DNA of 6,759 nt from Pseudomonadales bacterium (GTDB lineage Bacteria > Pseudomonadota > Gammaproteobacteria > Pseudomonadales > UBA7239). Shown here piece by piece: positions 1 through 6,253 of this stretch (the first letter of the stretch is position 1; the number at the start of each line of letters is the position of its first letter). The DNA is taken from positions 1 through 6,759 of the forward strand of contig JAGRJA010000501.1 in the NCBI GenBank assembly GCA_020443005.1, written 5' to 3'. The notes beneath the pieces are model-generated. The model had not been told where the DNA came from, searched no databases, and saw nothing but the letters and a program-made list of their open reading frames with translations. Position numbers and translations under genes: made by a program.

Positions 1-210
1 ATCAAAACCGTTCAGTAATTTGCTGTAGTCGTCGGTGTCCAGTTGCTGGATATCCCCCTGAATCAATTCAACACTTTCAGGTAATAGGTCGGCGGCAGCT
101 TCAGTGTTTCTGCAGAGCACTGAAACCTGATGATCAGAAACCAGCTCATGAACGATATGGTAGCCAATGAAGCCACTGCCACCGATGACCAGTACTTTTC
201 TGTTTTTCAT
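1..210 (-). CDS. NAD(P)-binding SDR / NAD-dependent epimerase family protein (N-terminal part, runs off left edge)
   Basis: Only the first 70 codons are in the window; the rest lies beyond base 1. The protein opens MKNRKVLVIGGSGFIGYHIV. This is a first beta strand followed by the GGSGFIG (GxxGxxG) dinucleotide-binding loop at residues 9-15, typical of extended or atypical short-chain dehydrogenases, which include sugar-nucleotide epimerases and NmrA-like proteins. A second strand, QVSVLCRN at about 27-34, ends in Arg, which would favour NADP-type binding. An acidic GDI motif at about 55-57 is the usual adenine-contacting position. The start is supported by AAGGAAAG a few bases upstream of the ATG (plus-strand complement about 214-221). 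It lies 105 bp downstream of radA on the same strand and could be cotranscribed. Substrate and reaction cannot be told from this fragment. Confidence 0.85.
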   Translation of the reverse strand, partial: MKNRKVLVIGGSGFIGYHIVHELVSDHQVSVLCRNTEAAADLLPESVELIQGDIQQLDTDDYSKLLNGFD

Positions 211-315
211 TTTTCTTTCCTTGTGTGTGCTGTCTTGCTGTGTCCCGTACGCCTGATCATGATTTTGGTGAGGGTAATGTAACCGGGGTTATTTCCTTGA
301 ACCAGAAGTTAGTGC

Positions 316-1695
316 TTACAATTCCTGAAGAGCTTCTAAAGCTTCACTGAGTTTTTTTACGCCAATGATGTTAACCCCTGCCGGTTTCTCGCGCGGGACA
401 TTGCTGAGCGGTATGATGGCATGCGTAAAACCGTGTTTGACGGCTTCTCGAAGGCGCTCCTGGCCACTGGGTACAGGGCGGATTTCCCCGGATAAACCGA
501 CTTCGCCAAAAACCACCAGGCTTTGCGGCAGCGGCTTGTCCCGAAAGCTGGAAACAATGGCAAGCAGCAAGGCGAGATCGGCGCTGGTTTCACTGACGCG
601 AACCCCGCCTACAACATTCACAAATACATCCTGGTCGCCCACCATCAAACCGCCATGCCGGTGTAAAACGGCGAGTAGCATGGCGAGGCGGTTTTGATCC
701 AGCCCAACCGCGACCCGACGCGGGTTGCCATAGTGACTCTGGTCGACCAGCGCCTGTATTTCAACCAACAGGGGGCGAGTGCCTTCCCATACTACCATCA
801 CCACAGAACCCGAGTTGATATCTCCACCCCGGTTCAGAAAAATGGCCGAGGGGTTGCTCACCTCTTTCAGCCCTTGCTCGGTCATGGCAAAGACGCCAAG
901 CTCGTTAACGGCGCCAAAGCGGTTCTTGATGCCGCGCAGGGTGCGATAACGGCTATCATCGGTGCTGTCGAGCATGATGGAACAGTCGATCATGTGTTCA
1001 AGCACTTTGGGTCCGGCGAGAGAGCCATCCTTGGTGACATGACCAACCAGTAACAGAACGGTGCCGGTTTGTTTGGCAAAACGGGTGAGAAAGGCGGCAC
1101 TTTCCCTGACCTGCGAAACGGAGCCGGGGGCTGACTGAATGTCGGCCAGGTGCATAACCTGAATGGAATCAACGACTATTAGCTTTGGTTTCAGTTGCTG
1201 GGCATGGTGAACCAGGGTTTCAGCGCTGGTTTCGGAAAGCAGTTTCAGCTGGTCGCTGGGTAATCCAAGGCGGTTGGCGCGCAAGGCGACTTGCTGCAAG
1301 GATTCTTCACCAGTGACATAGAGGCAGGGGAACTGACCGGCAAGCCGGCACATGATTTGTAGCAACAAGGTACTTTTCCCGGCCCCGGGGTGCCCGCCAA
1401 TCAGAATAGCAGAGCCGGGAACAAGCCCGCCGCCAAGTACGCGATCCAGCTCCTTGCTACCGGTAAGAATGCGCGGAAGGTCGGTCAGGTCAATGTCATT
1501 GAGAGACTGAACAGCGCTACCTGCAGCGCCAGCGTAGCCACTAAAGTCACCACTTCGCGATGATGGCATTCTGGTGCTCGCAAGCCGTATTTCAGCAAGG
1601 GTGTTCCAGGCCAGGCATTCACTGCATTGGCCTTGCCATTTACTGTAGTCTGCGCCGCAATCATTGCAGACAAAGGCGGTTTTGGTCTTGGCCAT
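316..1695 (-). CDS. radA: DNA repair protein RadA (Sms), RecA-like branch-migration ATPase
   Basis: 459 aa, essentially the usual length (E. coli RadA is 460). RadA is a hexameric DnaB-like helicase that works with RecA to extend heteroduplex DNA during recombinational repair and transformation. Domains in order: a four-cysteine zinc finger (C10, C13, C24, C27); a RecA/KaiC-type ATPase with Walker A GGHPGAGKST at 100-109 and Walker B LIVVD at 172-176; the RadA signature KNRFG at 257-261; and a C-terminal Lon-protease-like domain (about 280-459) with the GEVGLSGEIRPV segment near 398-409. All key residues look intact. The frame is open to an ATG at 1779, but the family-typical start MAKTKTAFVC is at 1695, so the 28-residue extension is not used here. 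An AGGAG lies 15 nt upstream of that ATG, which is a rather long spacing. Transcription is divergent from the DnaT-like gene. Confidence 0.97.
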   Translation of the reverse strand: MAKTKTAFVCNDCGADYSKWQGQCSECLAWNTLAEIRLASTRMPSSRSGDFSGYAGAAGSAVQSLNDIDLTDLPRILTGSKELDRVLGGGLVPGSAILIGGHPGAGKSTLLLQIMCRLAGQFPCLYVTGEESLQQVALRANRLGLPSDQLKLLSETSAETLVHHAQQLKPKLIVVDSIQVMHLADIQSAPGSVSQVRESAAFLTRFAKQTGTVLLLVGHVTKDGSLAGPKVLEHMIDCSIMLDSTDDSRYRTLRGIKNRFGAVNELGVFAMTEQGLKEVSNPSAIFLNRGGDINSGSVVMVVWEGTRPLLVEIQALVDQSHYGNPRRVAVGLDQNRLAMLLAVLHRHGGLMVGDQDVFVNVVGGVRVSETSADLALLLAIVSSFRDKPLPQSLVVFGEVGLSGEIRPVPSGQERLREAVKHGFTHAIIPLSNVPREKPAGVNIIGVKKLSEALEALQEL

Positions 1696-1813
1696 GAAGT
1701 TTCTGCCGGGCTCCTGATAAGAGGTGAAGTGAATGCTACCCATGTTACGGGAAGGAAAGACTAACATTAAACAAGACAACTATTGACTTTCCGTGTCATC
1801 GTCCGGGGCCCAA

Positions 1814-1957
1814 TCAATCTAGACCAGCTTGCATCAGGGCGAAATCCGCAATCATCACAGGTTGCCCGGGTATCACAAGTTGCTTTGGGAGGTAAAAACC
1901 CAGCGGAAAATTTCCTTCACTGAAGGGTTGTCGATCGAAACCGCTTTTGAGAATCGG
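1814..1957 (-). pseudogene. Start-less open frame, possible remnant of a small gene upstream of radA
   Basis: Reading the minus strand, 47 codons stay open between a TAA (1958-1960) and a TGA (1814-1816). The translation ends with stretches such as FPLGFYLPKQLVIPGQPVMI, which reads like real protein rather than noise. There is no ATG, GTG or TTG near its beginning. An overlapping frame starts ATG at the complement of about 1974 and gives MIDSVTDSQKRFRSTTLQ before stopping. One frameshift would join the two into a protein of about 53 aa. I recognise no family. It may be gene debris or a coincidence. Confidence 0.2.
1914..1926. promoter_or_regulatory. Perfect palindrome, possible operator
   Basis: CCTTCA-C-TGAAGG is a perfect inverted repeat with one central base, lying in the divergent region about 150 bp before the DnaT-like gene. 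It does not match the LexA consensus. It could be an operator half-pair for a dimeric regulator or merely chance; no second copy was seen in the window. Confidence 0.2.
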
Positions 1958-1971
1958 TTACACTATCGATC

Positions 1972-2079
1972 ATGGATTTTTCTGAAGGATTGACGAAGCG
2001 TTTGTCAGGAGCGGTTATCGCCCTGGCGACCCGGATGAAAACCGACAGAATCAGTAACAGGCACCCTGAAACCCGATGA
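1972..2079 (+). CDS. Possible 35-aa upstream ORF overlapping the DnaT-like start
   Basis: An ATG at 1972 opens 35 codons that begin MDFSEGLTKRLSGAVIALAT. The TGA (2077-2079) overlaps the ATG of the following gene (2076-2078) in an ATGA arrangement, the classic layout for translational coupling. There is no Shine-Dalgarno sequence before 1972, and the downstream gene itself has only a weak AGG 14 nt before its ATG. The uORF could therefore deliver ribosomes to it, but without an RBS of its own this is tentative. No family is recognised; the peptide is basic with a short hydrophobic patch. Confidence 0.25.
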   Translation: MDFSEGLTKRLSGAVIALATRMKTDRISNRHPETR

Positions 2080-3200
2080 GCTCATTGATACCCGATAAAC
2101 CACTGGTAATATCGCCAACGCTGGCAGCGACGATCGGCCTTGAAGAGGCGGTTATGCTGCAGCTTTTGCATGAATGTACAGTGCATCGGCCCACTGAATT
2201 CAACAATGGTTTTGAATGGCTGGAGCTGGAGGCAGGAGCGCTTTCCACCTTGATGCCTTTTTGGCAGTCAATGGATATCCAACGAGTAGCAACCAGCCTG
2301 CGCGACAAGGGTATCATCATCATTGCATCAGCCCCTTTTTCCCAGAGCTTACGCCTGAAATTTGCATTTAATGAAAAGGTACAGGAGGTCGTTGCCCGTC
2401 GCATGCATAAACCCGGGGCCGACGCCCTGTCCGTCAAATTACCAGCTGCACCGCCGGCACATTCATCGGGTAGTGGTGGAGCCAGCCTGATGTACCCTCA
2501 CTGGCAGCCAGGTGATGAGGTTTTAAAACAGTTGGCACAATTGGGAATTCCGGCCGCTTTTGCCCGCGAGCAGGTGCCCGAATTCGTGACTTACTGGCGG
2601 GGAAGGGGTGAGGCACATCACAGCTGGGAAGCAAAATTTCTGAAGCAGATTGTGCGGTTATGGCGTGAAAAGGAAACGGTTTTTGCGGCACAATTGACCT
2701 ACCGTGATGAGAATAACTGGTACCCGAATGAGGATGCACTCGATATTCTTAACAGGATAGGTATTGATCAGGGCTTTATTGAAGATGCTATCCCTGAATT
2801 TGTGCTTTACTGGCGTGAGCGCGGTGAAAGTGTACACACATGGAACAGTAAATTTGTCGAACATGTTAAACGGCAATGGGCAAGGTTTACCCATACCCTG
2901 AAAAATGACAGTGAACCACGCCCGATAACTGATGACTGGCAGCCCGACCCTGAAGTTTACGATGTGCTTGATATGGCCAATATTGACAGGGAATTTGCGG
3001 CCAGACTGATACCGGAATTTATTTTGTACTGGAAAGAAACCAAAGGCATCAAGTCATCATGGAACAGCGCGTTTCTGCAGCAGGTAAAATACCAATGGGC
3101 AAAACGCCATCAACTGGAAAACCTTGGCCAACAAAAAAGGGCGGGTCAACATGACACAGGATTTATTGAAAAACACACCGACACCAGCTGGGCAGACTAA
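2076..3200 (+). CDS. DnaT-like replication protein: winged-helix-like N-terminus plus three DnaT-type ssDNA-binding repeats
   Basis: 374 aa, cytoplasmic. Residues about 8-100 (EEAVMLQLLHE, then FEWLELE, PFWQSMDIQRVATSLRDKGI) resemble the winged-helix N-terminal domain of DnaD/phage replisome-organiser proteins. A Gly/Ser/Pro-rich linker (about 122-138) follows. Then come three DnaT-type DNA-binding repeats at about 143-196, 215-268 and 288-341. Each has the pattern W-x-P ... PEF-x-x-YW ... W-(N/E)-x-x-F ... W, and first-to-third Trp distances are identical (W143/W184/W196, W215/W256/W268, W288/W329/W341). E. coli DnaT (179 aa) has one such domain and acts with PriA/PriB to bring DnaC-DnaB to DNA. 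I infer ssDNA binding and helicase recruitment. Its 3' end overlaps the lambda P-like gene by 50 nt, which supports a joint role. A stop codon lies just upstream in frame (2067-2069), so the ATG at 2076 is the first possible start. Confidence 0.85.
   Translation: MSSLIPDKPLVISPTLAATIGLEEAVMLQLLHECTVHRPTEFNNGFEWLELEAGALSTLMPFWQSMDIQRVATSLRDKGIIIIASAPFSQSLRLKFAFNEKVQEVVARRMHKPGADALSVKLPAAPPAHSSGSGGASLMYPHWQPGDEVLKQLAQLGIPAAFAREQVPEFVTYWRGRGEAHHSWEAKFLKQIVRLWREKETVFAAQLTYRDENNWYPNEDALDILNRIGIDQGFIEDAIPEFVLYWRERGESVHTWNSKFVEHVKRQWARFTHTLKNDSEPRPITDDWQPDPEVYDVLDMANIDREFAARLIPEFILYWKETKGIKSSWNSAFLQQVKYQWAKRHQLENLGQQKRAGQHDTGFIEKHTDTSWAD
2502..3098 (+). repeat. Three tandem DnaT-type domain repeats (protein-level, about 72 residues apart)
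   Basis: Repeat units lie at about 2502-2663, 2718-2879 and 2937-3098. In each the Trp-to-Trp spacing is 41 and 53 residues, with PEF and YW at fixed positions. The unit-to-unit offset is 72 and 73 codons. The DNA itself is clearly diverged, so the duplications are old. Units 2 and 3 share W-N-S-x-F where unit 1 has W-E-A-K-F. Confidence 0.85.
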
Positions 3201-3780
3201 GGTTGGCGGTACGCTTTCGGAAAAACAGAAAAGCGAAGTCGTAAATGCAATCAATCAGATGTTTGCCGAGTTTGAACTGGTTTATCACAACCAGTTTCAC
3301 AAGGCCTTCAGCAGCGAAGAAAAACTGAGCTGGACCAAGCGTTTATGGTTTGATAATTTGAAGATGTTTACCTGTGAGCAGATTCTTGATGCCACACATC
3401 AGGCTATCAGAAAATCGGAATACCTGCCCACTGTGTGCGGTGTTATCAAGTACATTGATGCCCTTCACGGTTTGCCGGATGCAAGGGCAGCCTATATTGA
3501 GGCCTGTAATGCGCCTCATCCGAAAGCCGAACAAAGCTGGAGCCATCCGGTTGTTTACTTTGCTGGTGACGCTACCGGCTGGTTTTTTATCGACAATAAC
3601 CCTGAAGTAAAAACCTGGCCGCCATTTGAAAAGAATTACGAAGCTTTTTGTGAAAGAGTGTATCGAGGCGAGGAATTCCACCTGCCCGATTTACCTGCAT
3701 TGCCGGAAACAATATCCAGCCCGATGACTGCCCACGAGCGTAAGGAAGCCCTGAAAAAACTGCGTGATTCTCTGGCGTGA
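3151..3780 (+). CDS. Lambda P-like replication protein (putative replicative helicase loader)
   Basis: 209 aa with no Walker A motif, so it is not a DnaC-type AAA+ loader. The layout follows phage lambda P (233 aa), which binds DnaB and loads it at the origin. It has an N-terminal helix VVNAINQMFAEF (30-41), Trp-containing helix LSWTKRLWFDNL (59-70) and a segment EQILDATHQAIRKSEYLPT (76-94), like the lambda P region ending in FLPSPGQF. A central SWSHPVVYFAG (129-139) follows, then RGEEFHLPDLPALP (172-185) and a basic C-terminal helix ERKEALKKLRDSL (196-208). This is resemblance from memory, not an alignment. The frame is open to a TTG at 3124, but the ATG at 3151 has AAGGG nine bases upstream and is preferred. 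It starts 50 nt inside the DnaT-like gene, so the two are probably translationally coupled partners in helicase recruitment. Confidence 0.75.
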   Translation: MTQDLLKNTPTPAGQTKVGGTLSEKQKSEVVNAINQMFAEFELVYHNQFHKAFSSEEKLSWTKRLWFDNLKMFTCEQILDATHQAIRKSEYLPTVCGVIKYIDALHGLPDARAAYIEACNAPHPKAEQSWSHPVVYFAGDATGWFFIDNNPEVKTWPPFEKNYEAFCERVYRGEEFHLPDLPALPETISSPMTAHERKEALKKLRDSLA

Positions 3781-3797
3781 TTGTGAGGAAATAAGCA

Positions 3798-3839
3798 ATG
3801 AAAAAAGCGGAGAATCCATTCATACAATTCGAATATTAG
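3798..3839 (+). CDS. 13-aa mini-ORF with a good ribosome binding site
   Basis: GAGGAA at 3785-3790 sits 7 nt before an ATG that opens MKKAENPFIQFEY and then stops at TAG. It begins 17 nt after the lambda P-like stop codon. The strong RBS followed by so short a frame suggests either a leader-type peptide or the truncated start of a former third gene of the operon. Expression is unproven. Confidence 0.25.
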   Translation: MKKAENPFIQFEY

Positions 3840-3915
3840 GTTTTACTCCAGAAAAAATTCTATTATTGGTATCTGATAAATCATACAAACACCTTGATAT
3901 TTCCATAGATGGCCT

Positions 3916-3944
3916 TTGTTGTTCTTGGAGGTATGGGTTAGAAT
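3916..3944 (+). promoter_or_regulatory. Putative sigma70 promoter of the carbamoyltransferase operon
   Basis: TTGTTG (-35, 3916-3921) and TAGAAT (-10, 3939-3944, 5 of 6 consensus) are separated by exactly 17 bp. Transcription would start near 3951, giving a leader of about 27 nt before the GTG start at 3978, with AAGAGAAG inside it. Position and spacing fit well; the -35 box matches only 3 of 6 positions. Confidence 0.5.
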
Positions 3945-3977
3945 CCGGCACTTACACTCAATACCAAGAGAAGATTC

Positions 3978-5828
3978 GTGACCCACGCTATCCTGGGCAT
4001 TTCCGCCTTTTACCACGACAGTGCAGCCGCTTTGGTTGTGGATGGCAAAATTATTGCTGCTGCCCAGGAAGAGCGATTCACGCGCAAGAAACACGATGAG
4101 GTTTTTCCGGAGCAGGCAGCCCGCTACTGCCTGCAGGAAGCCGGGCTGCAGCTGTCTGACATCACCCATGTCGTGTTTTACGACAAGCCCCTGGTCAAGT
4201 TCGAGCGCCTGCTCGAAACCTACCTGGCCTATGCGCCGCAGGGTTTTCGCTCGTTTGTCTCGGCGATTCCGGTGTGGCTCAAAGAAAAGCTCTATTTGAA
4301 AAAAACCCTGAAGCGGGAGCTGAGTGCGCTCAGTGGATTGGCCGAAAAGGACCTGCCACCGCTGATGTTCACCGAGCATCACCAGTCACATGCCGCCTCT
4401 GCCTACTTTCCCAGCCCCTTCGAAAAAGCCGCCGTGATGTGCCTTGATGGCGTGGGCGAGTGGGCAACCAGTTCTGTCTGGCTGGGCGATGGCAACCAGC
4501 TGCTGCCGAAATGGGAGATCGACTTCCCGCATTCGCTGGGCCTGCTGTATTCCGCCTTTACCTATTACACCGGTTTCAAGGTGAACTCCGGTGAATACAA
4601 GCTGATGGGTCTTGCACCCTACGGTGAGCCGAAATATGTCGACCTGATTCTCGACAAGCTGCTTGATGTGAAAGACGATGGCACCTTCCGTCTCGACATG
4701 AGCTACTTCAATTACGCCACCGGCCTGACCATGACCAACAGCAAGTTCGATGCGCTGTTTGGCGGCCCGCCGCGCAAGGCTGAAAGTGAAGTCAGCCAGA
4801 AAGAGATGGATATGGCCCGCTCGATTCAGGTGGTCACTGAAGAGATCGTGCTGAAACTGGCCCGAACCGTGCAAAAAGAGCTGGGTGTCGACAACCTCTG
4901 CCTCGCTGGTGGTGTGGCGCTGAACTGTGTCTCCAACGGTCGCCTGTTACGCGAAGGCCCGTTCAAGAATATCTGGGTGCAGCCTGCGGCCGGTGATGCC
5001 GGCGGTGCGCTCGGTGCTGCGCTGGCCATCTGGTACGAATACCTCGACAACCCGCGCACACCCGACCCGCAGAAACTGGATGACATGCAGGGCAGTTATC
5101 TCGGCCCGCGTCACAGCAATGAATCGATTGCCAGCTACCTCGACAGCATCGGTGCAAAATACCAGCAGCTTGACGACGCCACACTGATGCCGAAACTGGC
5201 CGAAGTGATGGAGGCCGAGAATGTGGTTGGCTGGTTCCAGGGGCGCATGGAGTTCGGTCCGCGCGCGCTGGGTGGTCGCACCATTACCGGTGATCCGCGC
5301 AGCCCCAAAATGCAGTCGGTGATGAACCTGAAGATCAAGTACCGCGAATCCTTCCGCCCCTTTGCCCCGGCGGTCAAGGCCGAGAAGGTGGCCGACTGGT
5401 TTGAGCATGATACCGTCAGCCCCTATATGTTGATGGTGGCACCGGTGGCCGAGAGCAAGCGCAAGGCGATGACAGAAGCGCAGCAGAAACTGTTCGGCAT
5501 CGAAAAGCTGAAAGTGCCGCGCTCCGAGATTCCGGCGGTGACGCATGTTGATTATTCAGCCCGTATCCAGACCGTGCACACTGAAACCAACCCGCGTTTT
5601 TATGCCTTGCTCGATGCCTTCGAGCAGCGTACAGGTTGCCCGGTGCTGGTGAATACCTCGTTCAATGTACGCGGTGAGCCGATTGTGAATACGCCCGAAG
5701 ATGCCTATCGTTGCTTCATGCGTACCGAAATGGATTACCTGGTGCTGGAGAACTGCCTGCTTTACAAGAAAGACCAGCCCGACTGGGAGGAATCCTCCAA
5801 CTGGCAAGAGGAGTTCGAACTCGACTGA
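3978..5828 (+). CDS. NodU/CmcH/TobZ-family carbamoyltransferase (SxtI-like)
   Basis: 616 aa, typical for the family. These enzymes move the carbamoyl group of carbamoyl phosphate to a hydroxyl (or amine) via carbamoyl-adenylate, as in nodulation factors, cephamycin, tobramycin and saxitoxin. The N-terminal Kae1/ASKHA-like domain (about 1-350) has ILGISAFYHDSAAAL with H13, FTEHHQSHAA (131-140), LDGVGEW (156-162), LCLAGGVALNCVSNGRL (307-323) and QPAAGDAGGALGAA (335-348). H138, D157 and D340 sit where the family binds its metal and nucleotide. The C-terminal YrdC-like domain (about 370-616) has MEFGPRALGGR (424-434), YRESFRPFAPAV (455-466) and VNTSFNVRGEPIV (558-570). All expected motifs are intact, so it should be active; the substrate is unknown. 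The start is the GTG at 3978 with AAGAGAAG just upstream; no other start exists after the in-frame TAG at 3939. Its stop overlaps the next start (TGATG). Confidence 0.93.
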   Translation: MTHAILGISAFYHDSAAALVVDGKIIAAAQEERFTRKKHDEVFPEQAARYCLQEAGLQLSDITHVVFYDKPLVKFERLLETYLAYAPQGFRSFVSAIPVWLKEKLYLKKTLKRELSALSGLAEKDLPPLMFTEHHQSHAASAYFPSPFEKAAVMCLDGVGEWATSSVWLGDGNQLLPKWEIDFPHSLGLLYSAFTYYTGFKVNSGEYKLMGLAPYGEPKYVDLILDKLLDVKDDGTFRLDMSYFNYATGLTMTNSKFDALFGGPPRKAESEVSQKEMDMARSIQVVTEEIVLKLARTVQKELGVDNLCLAGGVALNCVSNGRLLREGPFKNIWVQPAAGDAGGALGAALAIWYEYLDNPRTPDPQKLDDMQGSYLGPRHSNESIASYLDSIGAKYQQLDDATLMPKLAEVMEAENVVGWFQGRMEFGPRALGGRTITGDPRSPKMQSVMNLKIKYRESFRPFAPAVKAEKVADWFEHDTVSPYMLMVAPVAESKRKAMTEAQQKLFGIEKLKVPRSEIPAVTHVDYSARIQTVHTETNPRFYALLDAFEQRTGCPVLVNTSFNVRGEPIVNTPEDAYRCFMRTEMDYLVLENCLLYKKDQPDWEESSNWQEEFELD

Positions 5829-6253
5829 TGGCTACTGATCATACCCCTGTATCTGAAATGACCCCGGGTGAGCTGCGAAAATTCGGATTGGTTACCGGTG
5901 CCCTGATTATCCTGCTGATTGGTGGCCTGCTGCCCTGGATCTGGCATAAAAGCATTCTTGAATGGCAAAAGGTTACCGGGCCCATTGGCGGAACGCTGAT
6001 TGTCTGGGCTTTGCTGCACGCCAAAAGCCTGATCTATGTTTACAAGCCATGGATGGCCATTGCCGAAAAAATCGGTTGGTTCAATACCCGTGTAATTCTG
6101 CTGTTGCTGTTTTATGTGGTGATCTTTCCGATCGGGTTTGTCATGCGTCTTTTTGGCCACGACCCGATGATGCGCAAGTTTGACGACGCATTGGGTAGCT
6201 ACCGGAAAGAAAAAGAACCACAGGAAAAATCACATATGGAGACACCGTACTGA
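5828..6253 (+). CDS. SxtJ family membrane protein
   Basis: 141 aa. A short polar N-terminus ends in ELRKFG (15-20). Hydrophobic segments follow at about 19-37 (LVTGALIILLIGGLLPWIW), 52-72 (PIGGTLIVWALLHAKSLIY) and 87-107 (TRVILLLLFYVVIFPIGFVM). The soluble tail is charged, with HDPMMRKFDDALGSYRKEKE near 111-130. This is the pattern of SxtJ-type proteins, small inner-membrane proteins of unknown function found next to carbamoyltransferases. The ATG at 5828 overlaps the carbamoyltransferase stop (TGATG), with AGAGGAG 14 nt upstream. The frame is open further upstream, but that part lies inside the enzyme gene. I infer that it anchors the carbamoyltransferase or its substrate at the membrane; no catalytic motif is visible. 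Confidence 0.85.
   Translation: MATDHTPVSEMTPGELRKFGLVTGALIILLIGGLLPWIWHKSILEWQKVTGPIGGTLIVWALLHAKSLIYVYKPWMAIAEKIGWFNTRVILLLLFYVVIFPIGFVMRLFGHDPMMRKFDDALGSYRKEKEPQEKSHMETPY

Larger units (their letters stand above)
1696..2075. other. Divergent intergenic region between radA and the DnaT-like gene
   Basis: This 380-bp stretch separates two divergent genes and should carry both of their promoters. I could not find a convincing -35/-10 pair for either direction. A weak TACACT -10-like box sits at 1959-1964 (+), and TTTAAT appears on the minus strand upstream of radA without a good partner box. It also holds a perfect 13-bp palindrome (1914-1926), a 47-codon start-less open frame on the minus strand (1817-1957) and a short upstream ORF (1972-2079). 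No RNA gene or terminator was recognised. Confidence 0.6.
3781..3977. other. AT-rich gap between the replication pair and the carbamoyltransferase operon
   Basis: This 197-bp gap is visibly richer in A/T than the genes on either side, especially the GC-rich carbamoyltransferase. It contains a 13-codon ORF behind a good Shine-Dalgarno and a sigma70-like promoter near its right end. I see no clear rho-independent terminator for the replication pair. Confidence 0.5.

Noticed and set aside
694..1053. 119-codon plus-strand frame inside radA
   Set aside because: Complement of intact RadA ATPase and Lon-like domain sequence.
1696..1779. 28-codon N-terminal extension of RadA
   Set aside because: RadA proteins start directly before the zinc finger with MAKxKT; the extension has no RBS and is not family-like.
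1928..1964. TTGTCG and TACACT as a promoter pair for the DnaT-like gene
   Set aside because: The spacer is 25 bp, too long for sigma70; only the -10-like box is mentioned.
1936..1971. Imperfect inverted repeat (GATCGAAACCG against CGGTT...TCGATC)
   Set aside because: Needs a 6-nt bulge and has no T-run; probably chance or at most a weak structure.
3124..3150. TTG start for the lambda P-like protein
   Set aside because: The ATG at 3151 has AAGGG at good spacing, while the TTG at 3124 has no clear Shine-Dalgarno.
3764..4099. 111-codon plus-strand frame across the AT-rich gap
   Set aside because: It starts inside the lambda P-like gene, runs 122 nt into the well-supported carbamoyltransferase in another frame, has no RBS and matches no family I know.
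3843..4382. 179-codon minus-strand frame antisense to the carbamoyltransferase start
   Set aside because: Mostly the complement of the N-terminal coding region, which is clearly real on the plus strand; no family features.
4947..5546. 199-codon minus-strand frame antisense to the carbamoyltransferase
   Set aside because: A shadow of GC-rich coding sequence; His- and Arg-rich low-quality translation without RBS or domain.
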